A stretch of DNA of 64,000 nt from Candidatus Nitrosocosmicus agrestis. GTDB lineage: Archaea; Thermoproteota; Nitrososphaeria; Nitrososphaerales; Nitrososphaeraceae. A model generated the notes under the pieces. The model was not told the origin of the DNA. It worked only from the letters and a program-made list of their open reading frames with translations, and ran no database searches. The stretch lies in assembly GCF_008389435.1 (NCBI RefSeq), contig NZ_VUYS01000004.1:62001-126000 (forward strand), given 5' to 3'. Positions 48,933 through 58,139 of the stretch are shown here, piece by piece (positions within the stretch are counted from its first letter, which is position 1; each line of letters starts with the position of its first letter). The position numbers were made by a program, and so were the translations under genes.

Positions 48933-49517
48933 ATGAATCCTAATGTATTGCTATTACTTGCGGTTACTTTATCTCTCATCTTTTCATCAGTTGGGCTGAC
49001 AGCAAATACATATGCTCAATTACCAAAACATTGTGGCTATAGTTACGAACATAGATGCGTGTTGCCGGATGAAGAAGAAGCAGAGAAATTATCAGAGGTA
49101 TTCCCAAATGCAATTGTAGAAGTGAACGAAGATCTCTATGATTCTATTCCAGACGAAGATAGAGAAGATGCAGAAGGGATCATCGAAAAAGGTCCTTTAG
49201 AAACAGAACAGAATAACTTTCAACCTATACCACAGGGTAATGAAAATTTGCCTCCTGTAGAACAATCAAGCGCAGGGTTAATTGACAATTGCATTCAGTC
49301 AGGTTTTTCAAAGGAAAGGTGTGAAAATATGCTACTTTCAGATGACCCAGGCGGGTATTGCTCTACACTTAAATTAGCTAATCTCCCATGTCCAAAGATT
49401 CAAGATCCATCTTTCACTTTTGGTAATCCAGGTGATGCATTAGAACAATCGCGGCAACAGATACAGAATATTCAAAGTGCTATAGATCAGTGTATTGCAT
49501 TAGAAGTGTGCCAATGA
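48933..49517 (+). CDS. Exported Cys-containing acidic protein
   Basis: A 194-residue secreted protein. Signal peptide LLLLAVTLSLIFSSVGLTAN, ending near TYAQL. The mature part has Cys pairs in HCGYSYEHRCVLPDEEEAE, LIDNCIQSGFSKERCENML, YCSTLKLANLPCPKIQ and a C-terminal CIALEVCQ: eight Cys, probably disulfides. Acidic helices (DEEEAEKLSEVFPNAIVEVN) separate them. It begins two bases after the preceding gene, so both are translated from one message and may act together at the cell surface. No family recognised. Confidence 0.72.
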   Translation: MNPNVLLLLAVTLSLIFSSVGLTANTYAQLPKHCGYSYEHRCVLPDEEEAEKLSEVFPNAIVEVNEDLYDSIPDEDREDAEGIIEKGPLETEQNNFQPIPQGNENLPPVEQSSAGLIDNCIQSGFSKERCENMLLSDDPGGYCSTLKLANLPCPKIQDPSFTFGNPGDALEQSRQQIQNIQSAIDQCIALEVCQ

Positions 49518-49727
49518 CACTAGAAAACCATCCAAAATTATTGACAATAATTTTGAAAGTTTAGAAGAAATATGAATTATCAACTAAAAAGCTAGTTAGT
49601 TTTTCTATATAAAAATTGCAGTCACAATCAACAGTAATAGTATCAATAAAGTATTAGTGAAATATATGTAGGCCATCTTTAGAGTAGATCATAAAAGAGG
49701 GGAGATCAAAATTCCCTTAATAACATC

Positions 49728-51527
49728 TCACAGGTCCTTGCAAAAGAAACTGTTTTTCAAAATCTCTTTATCGCTTATCTTACCGAAGAAGTTACAAACT
49801 CCCTTAGTATTGTGAGGTTTGTTGTTTGATAATGTATCTTTTATATCCTTTGAGGATTTAATGGTGTTGTCTACATCAGCGGGATTTTTGATTATGTCTG
49901 TTACAATATTCTCAATTGTCTTAGGTTGAACTATTATTGTTACACTGTCAGGTTGACTCTGCATACCATGATCATTTAGTACTACAAGCTGGAATGTAAT
50001 GGTGATGCTATTTTCTGTTGTTCTCGGAGCTACGAAAGTAGGTTTTACTGCAGCCGAATCATCTAAAATGACATTTGGTCCCGTCGTTTGAGTCCATTGA
50101 AAAGTCAAAGGAGAGTTAGTAGGATCTGTGCTGCCACTGCCATCTAGCTGGACACTATCTCCACTAGATACAGTTTGATCAGTTCCTGCGTTTGCTGTAG
50201 GGATAGTAGAAACAGGATTGACATTTATCGTTACACTGTCAGGTTGACTCTCAACACCATTTTCGTTTCTTACAACGAGTTGGAATACTATGACATTTGT
50301 TGATTGTAAAGCTGGAGCTGAAAATGAAGGATTCATCGATGTAGAATTATCCAGAGTAACTAATGGACCAGCTGTTTGAGTCCATTGAAAAGTCAAAGGA
50401 GAGTTAGTAGGATCTGTGCTGCCACTGCCATCTAGCTGGACACTATCTCCACTAGATACAGTTTGATCAGTTCCTGCGTTTGCGGTGGGTGTAGATGAGG
50501 TAGTTCCAAGTACAAATACAGTGTCGGTATCGGATTCTGCATCATTTGTTCCGTACATATCATTATTATAAGGATTATAAACTATTCCTAGAGGTGCATT
50601 TCCAACATCCACTGTTTCCAACACAGTATTTGTTGAACCATTTATTATCGATAATTCAAATGGTAAACCCCAATCAGTGACATACATATTGCCATTGTCA
50701 GGATTATAAGAAATTCCTCTCGGACTGTTCCCAACAGGTATATTACCAATTACTGTATTATCAGATGAATCAATTAATGCGACAGAATCTTTATTCTGCA
50801 TTGCTAAGTACATATTGCCATTGTCAGGATTATACGCAATTTCTTGTGGAAGACTACCCTCAGGAAGAGGAATATATTGAATAACAGAATTTGAAGAACT
50901 ATCAATAACTGCGACTTCGTCATCTCCGAATGTTGATGTTACATACATATTGCCATTGTCAGGATTATAAGCAATATAATTAGGGTGTTTACTATCTATA
51001 GGAGCACCTAGCGTAATATTTTGTATTACTGTATTGGTATCGCTGTCAATAACAGATACAGTACGGCTATCATGAACAGCTACATACATATTGTTATTTT
51101 CGGGATTAAATATAATGCCTTGAGGTTGTTTTCCTACTTTTATAGTATCTATTACTTGATTTGTAGAGCCGTCAATCACAGAGACACTTCCATTCTCTTC
51201 GGGAAAAATCGTATCAGAATTTGTAACGTATATGTCCCCATTATCAGGGTTGTATGCGACGTCATCAGGATCATTTCCAACTGCGATAGTATCTATTACT
51301 TGATTTGTAACACTGTCAATCACAGATACGTCATTAGAATCAAAATTCGTTACATATACATAATTATTATCAGGGTTAAAAGCTAGATTCTTAGGTCCAT
51401 CCCCTACAACAATAGTATCAATAACCTCTTCCGCAAGCACATTTTGAAGAGAGTGTAAAAAGCATATTATAGACAAACTTCCAAAAATGATCAAAGACAA
51501 ATACTTGACATTATCTAAATTCATCAA
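49728..51527 (-). CDS. Exported YVTN beta-propeller protein with two PKD/REJ-type domains
   Basis: A 599-residue surface protein. After a signal peptide (YLSLIIFGSLSIICFLHSLQ) come about seven YVTN-type blades (residues 30-340), each reading like VIDTIAVGNDPDDVAYNPDN then GDIYVTN. Two Ig-like PKD/REJ domains follow (about 350-440 and 445-530), each starting TANAGTDQTVSSGDSVQLDG and running through FQWTQT. The C-terminal 60 residues are charged, with Cys near the end (FFCKDL). Such proteins mediate adhesion or cell-surface interactions in archaea. No enzymatic motif is present. ATG 51527. Its broken relative lies at 56533. Confidence 0.88.
   Translation of the reverse strand: MMNLDNVKYLSLIIFGSLSIICFLHSLQNVLAEEVIDTIVVGDGPKNLAFNPDNNYVYVTNFDSNDVSVIDSVTNQVIDTIAVGNDPDDVAYNPDNGDIYVTNSDTIFPEENGSVSVIDGSTNQVIDTIKVGKQPQGIIFNPENNNMYVAVHDSRTVSVIDSDTNTVIQNITLGAPIDSKHPNYIAYNPDNGNMYVTSTFGDDEVAVIDSSSNSVIQYIPLPEGSLPQEIAYNPDNGNMYLAMQNKDSVALIDSSDNTVIGNIPVGNSPRGISYNPDNGNMYVTDWGLPFELSIINGSTNTVLETVDVGNAPLGIVYNPYNNDMYGTNDAESDTDTVFVLGTTSSTPTANAGTDQTVSSGDSVQLDGSGSTDPTNSPLTFQWTQTAGPLVTLDNSTSMNPSFSAPALQSTNVIVFQLVVRNENGVESQPDSVTINVNPVSTIPTANAGTDQTVSSGDSVQLDGSGSTDPTNSPLTFQWTQTTGPNVILDDSAAVKPTFVAPRTTENSITITFQLVVLNDHGMQSQPDSVTIIVQPKTIENIVTDIIKNPADVDNTIKSSKDIKDTLSNNKPHNTKGVCNFFGKISDKEILKNSFFCKDL
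50086..50483. repeat. Near-identical 110-bp repeats within the PKD/REJ domains
   Basis: Bases 50086-50195 and 50374-50483 are the same sequence except at the very ends, far more alike than the rest of the two domains. This points to recent duplication or gene conversion. Three copies of a TTGCCATTGTCAGGATTATA-type string near 50690, 50817 and 50950 show the same in the propeller part. Confidence 0.8.
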
Positions 51528-51640
51528 TTTTTCATCTAAATTTTAGAATATAACAATTACTATTAATTATACTTAAAAAACATTCTTCAAATCATATTTA
51601 TAAATATAAAAATGAAGTTTTATATGCATATCTAGGCATA

Positions 51641-51864
51641 ATGGATCAAAGTAAATCTGATAATACCCCAAGTAACTCTGAAAATACTAATAGAATAATA
51701 GCATAATTGGGTGATTCTTTTTATATAGTACATTTAGCGAGTCTATTACCAATACTACAGTAAGAAATTTTGTGCTTAGGGTCAATCAGATTGGTAAGGA
51801 GAATTCAAATATTTACAAAACTTCAGTTGGTAATTTCTTTCCTACAGTAAATTCAATATCATGA
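51641..51864 (+). pseudogene. Small decayed gene (stop codon plus frameshift)
   Basis: ATG 51641 reads MDQSKSDNTPSNSENTNRII then A and TAA. The same frame goes on LGDSFY, and one frame over TFSESITNTTVRNFVLRVNQ, IGKENSNIYKTSVGNFFPTV runs to TGA 51862-51864. Gln (CAA) to TAA plus a one-base slip would restore a single protein of about 74 residues. No family recognised. Confidence 0.55.
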
Positions 51865-52061
51865 AGTTTAAAGGTTGACCAATTCTCAAATCATCACAAC
51901 TCAATATTATGTCTAATTCTGAATATCACTAGTCTTATTTGTTTATCATTCATAAGAGTGAAACCAATGTAATAAAAGTGAGGTCGATTCTACCACTAAT
52001 TGATTGAAATACATAATGGTTCAGACTTAGTATTTGATAGTTAAAAATAGAACCCACATTC

Positions 52062-52096
52062 AAGGACTGATATCGTCCTGAAGCCCACCGGGCCCG
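52062..52096 (+). repeat. tRNA-Arg 3'-end copy (17 bp exact)
   Basis: GAAGCCCACCGGGCCCG at 52080-52096 equals the last 17 bases of tRNA-Arg. The preceding AGGACTGATATCGTCCT forms a small hairpin, and GATATCG in it also occurs in the tRNA D-arm, so this might be a tRNA copy that lost its middle. The copy at 58352 has the same layout. Confidence 0.6.
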
Positions 52097-53112
52097 TTTG
52101 ATATCTCTTCCCATTTTAAGACCTAGGTTAATAATATAATTAACAAGAATAATTCCAACTTTTACCTCTCCAGTTATTTTAGTCATTAATTTGCTGTTGT
52201 ATTTGTATAGATGTAATAGTTTTACAAGGTTATTTAATTTATCAGTCAAAATAGTCACAACCATAGTCAAAAAGTCAAAAAATTAGTCAGAAATTATCTA
52301 CATAGATACTCAGCCATCTTATTATTCCTATCAGCAATTGATGAAACCTTTGAATAATGGTGTCATTTGTATACCATCTGCTTCCCAATAGAGTGATTGA
52401 ATTAGATATAATTTTATATTCAGAACTTGAGCAAAAAAGAATTAAAAATATGACGACTTGATATATTTGAAAACTGTCTTTTAAGATATACAGGTTGATT
52501 ACTCCTAGTCTTCGATATTCAAACTACCAGGGTGAGGAGTTTAATCAAATGATAACCACTACAAGATTCCTAGATACGTAATATCCTTGTCTTTTCTTGT
52601 CCAGATATCTATATTGGTATATGCAGTTTCTAAAGAACTGTGGGAATAAGGAAATAAAAGGAAATCGAACGTTGATTTCACTAAGATCTGCAAAGATGAT
52701 TTTTCTTTGAGTGATACCATAGATAAAAAGAAAAAAAATTAAAACACAAATGCCAACATATCATACCCTGGCTGATAAAACAAATATCAATCATCCCACA
52801 AGGGCAACCAGGGAATAAAGTTACTTTTCTCTCATAGTTTAAGCATTACTACAGCAAAATAATCCAAAAACTGTATTAGATAATAAACGAAAATTACTTG
52901 TTGATTTTGTCAATATAACTTTAAACTTTTTTGTCCAATATTCCAAAATGTCCTTCCGTAATTTCTCCTAAGCATTGTTAAAATTTAATGTAAAGGTTTT
53001 GGCAACAGTCTATGATAAAACAATCCAAATTTCAAGTAATATATCCATCATAAATTATCTATCTTTTACCAATTTTTCTAATGCATCGGAGGGGAAATAT
53101 TAACAAAGGGAT

Positions 53113-53304
53113 ATGATCGAAAAAATAAAGAAATTTACAGAGATCCAACAAAAAGGACTACATTGGATGGAAAGAATGAAGATAGCAGAACTCGTTAATA
53201 GAATGAAAGTCGCTTATAATTATGAATATAGTATACTACTTCCATCTAACAAAAATACAAGTCAGATATACATAGATATAAATGATAATTATGACATAAG
53301 ATAA
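53113..53304 (+). CDS. Small protein of unknown function
   Basis: A 63-residue protein with two Met/Lys-rich helices (KGLHWMERMKIAELVNRMKV) and a short acidic tail. ATG at 53113 follows AAAGGG, a possible ribosome-binding site. Coding is suggested by an ordered helix pattern; it resembles small orphan proteins of related archaea. No family. Confidence 0.5.
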   Translation: MIEKIKKFTEIQQKGLHWMERMKIAELVNRMKVAYNYEYSILLPSNKNTSQIYIDINDNYDIR

Positions 53305-53402
53305 ATTAATAGAACATTATATCATTATATTGTTATTTTATTGTGGCATAGTTTAAATTTACCCATCATAAATATACGAATTTTTCTAAATGAAAACATC
53401 AT

Positions 53403-53636
53403 ATGAAATTTAATTACAAAACAACAAGAACAATGTTTGTATATGTAACTACATTAGTTATAATGACAGGGTTATTATCAATACATATTCCTGGAAGTCA
53501 TGCGTTACTGAATCATAATTCGGTCAATCAAGACATTAAAGAAAAGGTTTTTGAAAAGAAAGAACAGATTAAAGACAAAATTCAAGAATTTAGAGAAAAT
53601 ATACTTAGTGCATGTTGTCCACTTTGTGGATGTTAA
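53403..53636 (+). CDS. Small exported protein with CCPLCGC end
   Basis: A 77-residue protein. Signal peptide (MFVYVTTLVIMTGLLSIHIP then SHALL), a charged coiled helix (IKEKVFEKKEQIKDKIQEFR) and a terminal ACCPLCGC with four Cys in seven residues. That end could bind a metal or form disulfides outside the cell. ATG at 53403. One of three tiny genes in a row here. Function unknown. Confidence 0.6.
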   Translation: MKFNYKTTRTMFVYVTTLVIMTGLLSIHIPGSHALLNHNSVNQDIKEKVFEKKEQIKDKIQEFRENILSACCPLCGC

Positions 53637-53695
53637 TACCGGATTATTGGAAAAAAATTACATAATATTATAAGGCATGGACCATATATAGGATT

Positions 53696-53827
53696 ATGAA
53701 ACAAAGATTTTCATTAGGAAATAATTGCGAATGCATGTGTCATGGCAAACCCGGTATTGTAGATTTTTGTGGATACTGTACTACATCCCATAGAAATGTA
53801 TTCTATAGAAATAAGACACAAAGATAA
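53696..53827 (+). CDS. 43-residue Cys/His-rich miniprotein
   Basis: From ATG 53696 to TAA 53827. The sequence has CECMCHGKPGIVDFCGYC followed by TTSH: five Cys and two His in 22 residues, with spacing suited to one zinc or copper site. It is flanked by basic residues (YRNKTQR). Too short for normal gene finders. It starts 60 bases after the CCPLCGC protein and on the same strand. Confidence 0.5.
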   Translation: MKQRFSLGNNCECMCHGKPGIVDFCGYCTTSHRNVFYRNKTQR

Positions 53828-54448
53828 CAACTTTTTTGCATTAGTAAAGCCGATGTCCTCTTTATTCAAAAAGAATGAATCTCTTTCATATATTATTATA
53901 AATGATTAACAATCAACAAATTACTTTAATCCTTCACTACCTTATCTATTAATGCGAAGCTAACCTACAACCAATTCACATTTGAGTTAAACCTCATAAT
54001 CGCTAATGAATCTATTCCAAACTTCCACTTTTACAAATCACACCCTTGTTTAACCAAATCATTGAATTCAAACAATAAATAATAGTTACAGATCCCATGT
54101 ATCTCATGGATTCGAAGTCCACAGAATTCTTAGTTTATTGTAATTTCCCATTTATTGTTCAATGGATACCTAGTCAATCATCGCATCTATTTCACATTCA
54201 TAATTATTTTCAGGACAAAAAGATTTGATCCTGACATAGGAACCACATCCTAAGAATGGCTTAATATATATGAAATAAATTGATTTACATGATGTTAATT
54301 TTGTAATCGGGTCTTAGTTAAGGTGATATTCAAATCATTATTAGATAATGATCGTAAATGGAATATTGTAGTATTTCATTTTGCATCATCCCTATTATTA
54401 GAATCATCACACCGTTTATTATTTGTCTCCAACATATCTATCAACACT
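53828..54448. other. Gene-free stretch with a degenerate tRNA-like repeat
   Basis: About 620 bases. Contains the repeat at 54090-54122 and is similar in part (TTAATGCGAAG and after) to the region before the repeat at 56421. No gene is supported. Confidence 0.45.
54090..54122 (+). repeat. Degenerate tRNA T-arm repeat
   Basis: AGATCCCATGTATCTCATGG followed by ATTCGAAGTCCAC. It equals the copy at 45410 over the first part, but the acceptor end is lost. The T-stem TGGA/TCCA is fully paired here, so it is not simply a decayed copy of the tRNA-Arg arm. Confidence 0.55.
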
Positions 54449-55522
54449 CTAAGGCTTAGCCTCAAAGACCAAGTTGAATGGGGTTTGAGTAGCCTTTCGA
54501 ACGTTAGAAAAACCTGCCGATTTTATTAACTCTTTTATTCTTTGCTCACCTGCTTGTGCTCCAAGACCTGGACCACTTTCGTTTAAAGATGCAGGAACGC
54601 ATACCACAGAAGATACCGAGTAAAATACCCTACCAAGTGGATTTAAATTGTCCTCTAGTCTATCATTGGCAAAAGGTTCCACTATCATCAATGTACCGTT
54701 TCTTTTTCTTAGAGTTTGGAGGACATATTTAGCAGCCCCTGTGGGATCGCCCATATCATGGAAGCAATCAAAGAACGTAACCAAGTCATAGTCATCCCCT
54801 GGATAGTTCGTGGAGTTTGCTACCTCGAATTCTACATTCTTCAATCCTTCTTTTTCAGATTCCCTTCTTGCCCATTCTATTGACGGTCTATGAGAATCAA
54901 ATCCTATGATTTTTGAGTTAGGATATGCTTTTGCCATCAGAATTGATGAAGCACCGTGTCCACAGCCAACATCCGCTATTTTAGCTCCTCCCTTCTTAAG
55001 ATTGGATTCTACATTTTCAAGCGAAGGAATCCAGCTATTTATTAAATTAGCTACATAGTTTGGTTTAAAGAATCTCTCTGTTCCTTCAAAAAGATAATGG
55101 TGATGATCTCCCCATCCAAGACCTTTTCCAGTTTTAAATGCTTGAATAATTTTTTCCTCGTCCTTGAAAAGACTAACTAAAGACTGGTAAAAACCTATTA
55201 CATATGCAGGACTGTTTTCATCTGTAAGTGCCAAAGCATGCTCATCAGGCAATAAATATGTACTATTATCAGGATTATAAACAACGTAACCTCCGGCTGC
55301 TTGGCCTGCGAGCCATTCTTTTATTATACGTGGATGTGTTCCAGTTTTATGTGCTAGTTCTTCGGATGTCAATTCACCTGCTCCTGTCATCGCTTTGAAC
55401 AATCCCAACCTATCTCCAATGAAAGTTATCAATACCCCTTCTGCTCCACCCCAATCGCTTACAACTTTTCCAATAAATTCATTGAGTTTTTCTGAATTAA
55501 TTTTAGATAATAAATTACTCAT
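54449..55522 (-). CDS. SAM-dependent methyltransferase with N-terminal winged-helix dimerisation domain
   Basis: A 357-residue enzyme. Residues 20-100 form the dimerisation/winged-helix domain typical of small-molecule O-methyltransferase-like families (GELTSEELAHKTGTHPRIIK and EWLAGQAAGGYVVYN). The Rossmann domain has motif I IADVGCGHGASSILMA, the acidic residue in IIGFDSHRPS, VANSTNYPGDDYDLVTFFDC and FANDRLEDNLNPLGRVFYSV. It lacks the clear catalytic His of plant-type O-methyltransferases, so the reaction is open. Its promoter region is shared with a ribbon-helix-helix regulator and contains two identical operator-like palindromes (55527-55581). The start is ATG 55522. Very likely repressed by that regulator. 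Confidence 0.88.
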   Translation of the reverse strand: MSNLLSKINSEKLNEFIGKVVSDWGGAEGVLITFIGDRLGLFKAMTGAGELTSEELAHKTGTHPRIIKEWLAGQAAGGYVVYNPDNSTYLLPDEHALALTDENSPAYVIGFYQSLVSLFKDEEKIIQAFKTGKGLGWGDHHHYLFEGTERFFKPNYVANLINSWIPSLENVESNLKKGGAKIADVGCGHGASSILMAKAYPNSKIIGFDSHRPSIEWARRESEKEGLKNVEFEVANSTNYPGDDYDLVTFFDCFHDMGDPTGAAKYVLQTLRKRNGTLMIVEPFANDRLEDNLNPLGRVFYSVSSVVCVPASLNESGPGLGAQAGEQRIKELIKSAGFSNVRKATQTPFNLVFEAKP

Positions 55523-55526
55523 AACT

Positions 55527-55581
55527 ATGCTATCACACTAGCATTATTTAAAGATAGCTAATTATGCTAGTGTGATAGCAT
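55527..55581. promoter_or_regulatory. Double palindromic operator between methyltransferase and RHH regulator
   Basis: ATGCTATCACACTAGCAT at 55527-55544 is repeated in perfect inversion as ATGCTAGTGTGATAGCAT at 55564-55581. Each unit is itself an inverted pair ATGCTA/TAGCAT with a 6-base spacer. So four ATGCTA half-sites flank a TATTTAAAG core that can serve as TATA element for both genes. The left unit ends 5 bases before the methyltransferase start. Ribbon-helix-helix proteins bind such short half-sites as tetramers. Confidence 0.9.
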
Positions 55582-55610
55582 TTATATTTATATCAGTTGC
55601 ATAATAATTA

Positions 55611-56282
55611 ATGACGCATACTTTAGTAATTCGCGGGTTTGATCATGACACCCACTCACAACTAGGAGATCTATCCAGACAAAAAGGGGTATCCATAAAT
55701 TCCATGGTAAAAGATGCAGTAGATCAGTGGCTTCAAAAACAAAAGGAAATTCCAAAGAGACATCATATGATACTTTATGATGATGATAAAGCAATGATCC
55801 GATTGTTAAAATCGATTAATAAGTTCACACATGGTAACGACAAATGGTTCAAATGTTTTATACCATCCTCGTCAAATAAAAAATTTGAAAAGATATTGAA
55901 AGATCTGAATTGGTATGATATTGATAGTGATGGTGCACAGCACAAATCCGAACAAAAAGACCTCATGAAATACTTTAGTACTGTTTTGCATAGTATTATA
56001 AAAAAGTCTAAAAATAAGGAATTATGTTGTATTGACTTTCTTCTTAATGACATAGCAAAGCATGACATTAAGGAAACAATTGAGATTGAAAGAGCATACG
56101 ATCAAAATAAACTGGAAGGTCTCGTATTTTGTCCATACAAAATAAAGGACCTGACAAATTCATCTATATTTGATATTATAGCGTTATTTGATTCTCATCA
56201 ACAGATATTCATAGTGAATGGTGATGAATTGTATAAATTATATGTAACCAAAGAAAGTATTCACAAGCTGTTTTTAGGCTAG
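55611..56282 (+). CDS. Ribbon-helix-helix regulator with C-terminal sensor-like domain
   Basis: A 223-residue regulator. Residues 1-45 form a ribbon-helix-helix domain: a strand HTLVIRGFDHDTHSQL, then LGDLSRQKGVSINSMVKDAV. The remaining 170 residues are an alpha/beta domain (HHMILYDDDKAMIRLLKSIN, LCCIDFLLNDI, DIIALFDSHQQIFIVNGDEL), similar in style to the MEDS sensor domain but not proven. It starts with ATG 55611, 30 bases after the right-hand operator unit, so autoregulation is likely. Signal unknown. Confidence 0.82.
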   Translation: MTHTLVIRGFDHDTHSQLGDLSRQKGVSINSMVKDAVDQWLQKQKEIPKRHHMILYDDDKAMIRLLKSINKFTHGNDKWFKCFIPSSSNKKFEKILKDLNWYDIDSDGAQHKSEQKDLMKYFSTVLHSIIKKSKNKELCCIDFLLNDIAKHDIKETIEIERAYDQNKLEGLVFCPYKIKDLTNSSIFDIIALFDSHQQIFIVNGDELYKLYVTKESIHKLFLG

Positions 56283-56420
56283 ATAGATAATAGTCAAATA
56301 TAGTCTTTATCGGACCTGGTCCTTATCAACAGCTTTCAAATTCAAATCAATTAATGCGAAGATTTAGACTCGTAATATATCTATTACTAAAACCATTTCC
56401 AAAATATTTATTTAATTAAC

Positions 56421-56455
56421 AGTTCCCATGTCCTCATGGATTCGAAGTCCACCGA
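56421..56455 (+). repeat. Degenerate tRNA T-arm repeat
   Basis: AGTTCCCATGTCCTCATGGA followed by TTCGAAGTCCACCGA. It matches the copy at 45410 over about 35 bases, including non-tRNA bases upstream (TTAATTAA-AGTTCCC), and the copy at 54090. The acceptor end GGGCCCG is replaced by AATTAT. Confidence 0.6.
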
Positions 56456-56532
56456 ATTATGATTATATCATACGTTCCCATTTAGCTGTTAAAATACAGT
56501 GGGGATCAACTGGCCCATCGTATCTAACTGTT

Positions 56533-57284
56533 TCAGTTATTGTCTGACAAAATATCTCTTAATCTATCAGCAGAATCAATAGAGTTGGTTACATTTAGCG
56601 GGTTCCTTAAAATTCCTGTGATTTCGTCACCGAGTGTTCTTGACTCATCGTTTTCAGAAGTGTTGATTCGAAGAGGATTTACAGTTATCTTAACTTCATC
56701 AGGTTCGCTAGTATTACCTTCTTCATCTGTCACAAGCAGGCTAAAAGTAATTTCTGATTGCTCAGCTGTCCTAGGAGCAGTAAATGTCGGATTTGGAGAT
56801 GCTTGGTCATTCAAAGTTACTCTGGGACCACCTGTTTGAGTCCATTTATAGGTTAGTGAATCTTCTGATGAGTTCGAACTACTATTGCTACTGCTACCAT
56901 CCAGTCTAACTAAGCTACCACTATCTACTGTCAGATTAGGTCCTGCATCAGCTGCAGGTCCAATAATTATAGTAGAACTACTTATCACTGATACTGTATC
57001 TGAGCCACTATTCGCTACATACATTCTATTGTTACCAGGGCTGTATTCTAAATCGTAGGGCCAGTCACCCACATCTATGGTTTTAACCACCTTATTGGTA
57101 GCACTATTTATTACAGACACGTCATGTGAGTATAAATCTGCTACATAGGCATATTTGTTAATAGGATTGTATTCCAATGTAACTGGAAAGTCAACCTACA
57201 TCTATGGTTTTTATTACAGATTGAGCCCATGTTGTATGAAAGTCTAATAAACCAAAAGTAGCAAAAGAAGATATCAAAATCATC
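56533..57284 (-). pseudogene. Frameshifted YVTN/PKD surface protein
   Basis: From ATG 57284 the frame reads a signal peptide (MILISSFATFGLLDFHTTWA, then QSVIKTIDVG) and hits TGA at 57193. One frame over, starting GDFPVTLEYNPINKYAYVAD, the protein continues through two YVTN blades, one PKD/REJ domain (VRLDGSSSN, YKWTQTGGPRVTL) and a charged end to 56533. A single extra T in GGTTGAC accounts for it. Compared with the 599-residue relative at 49728 it has far fewer blades. Either a decayed gene or an assembly slip at one base. Confidence 0.78.
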
Positions 57285-57602
57285 ACAGACAAACAGAAAT
57301 AATTAGGTAGTTCTTTCAGGAATTGGCATATACCGACACTTCCAATTAAACATTGATTCCAGTCTTACTAATGATTTAAAACTATATTACAATTGAATGA
57401 GCTATATTAAACTATTTGAATAGACATAACGGAGTATAAAGTGATATAAATTAAACAATGATTGGTTGAAAGGATTTTAGACTCGTATTTTAACTATTAA
57501 TGAATCCATCGATTCAGTTTTTCTTCTTAGTGACAATATTTAATAAGTAAAATTCTTTGTGCTAAAGGCTCACAATAGCCAAACCTAGGATGTTTTACTA
57601 TT
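57285..57602. other. Intergenic region
   Basis: About 320 bases between two minus-strand genes. No feature seen. Confidence 0.4.
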
Positions 57603-58139
57603 TTAATGTGAGTCGGTACCAATCAAAGTAGACAGAGATTTTATTAGACGCTGTAAGCTCTCCTTGGTCTGGATATCGATAATAACTCCGTGTCCATCAA
57701 TTTTACCCTTAATCCCCTGGATCAGTAAAGTAGTTTCAGGTGTAAAATTTGCCATAAGGGTACGCATGATCAACTGCAATTCTTCATGGCATTTAGTACC
57801 GCTTGTGGAAGCGGTGATGATACCTAAGGGCTTTCCGGAAAAGACAGTAGTGGCCACGCACCATTCTATAGCGTTCTTTAACCCCGAGGGTATGCTGAAT
57901 ACGTATTCCGGTGTACTGATTATGACTCCATCCGCATTATGGATTAGATTGCGTAGCTTTATAATTTCTGATGGCGGATGTTCCAGAGATAACTGCGGGT
58001 CGAAGTGCGGTAACGTTTTCAAACGGTCGTAAAATGTAACTTGGAAAGTATTCCTAGCTTCTGACCTAATATGCTCCATCAGTTTATGGTTGGTCGATGA
58101 CGTCGTGGCGCTTCCTATTAGGGCGATAACGTTTTTCAT
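57603..58139 (-). CDS. NADPH-dependent FMN reductase family protein
   Basis: A 178-residue flavodoxin-fold enzyme that would reduce FMN, quinones or azo compounds with NAD(P)H. The phosphate-binding loop is ALIGSATTSSTNHKLM. The second flavin loop is IISTPEYVFSIPSGLKNAIE (the family's TPEYxxSxPxxLKNAIDW). KPLGIITASTSGTK follows. Length is normal. The DNA is visibly more GC-rich than its neighbours, a hint of later acquisition. ATG 58139. Confidence 0.93.
   Translation of the reverse strand: MKNVIALIGSATTSSTNHKLMEHIRSEARNTFQVTFYDRLKTLPHFDPQLSLEHPPSEIIKLRNLIHNADGVIISTPEYVFSIPSGLKNAIEWCVATTVFSGKPLGIITASTSGTKCHEELQLIMRTLMANFTPETTLLIQGIKGKIDGHGVIIDIQTKESLQRLIKSLSTLIGTDSH

Larger units (their letters stand above)
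51528..53112. other. Gene-poor stretch with a broken small gene and a tRNA 3'-end copy
   Basis: About 1.6 kb without an intact gene. It contains the decayed gene at 51641-51864 and the tRNA-Arg 3'-end copy at 52062-52096. The minus-strand frame at 51950-52270 spans that repeat and has no motif; I do not call it. Confidence 0.45.

Noticed and set aside
51021-51386. Plus-strand 121-codon open frame
   Set aside because: It is the antisense shadow of the YVTN propeller repeats, and its Tyr/Ile-rich repeats follow from the repeats of the real gene.
54323-54529. Plus-strand 68-codon frame
   Set aside because: Overlaps the 3' end of the methyltransferase gene in antisense and has no motif.
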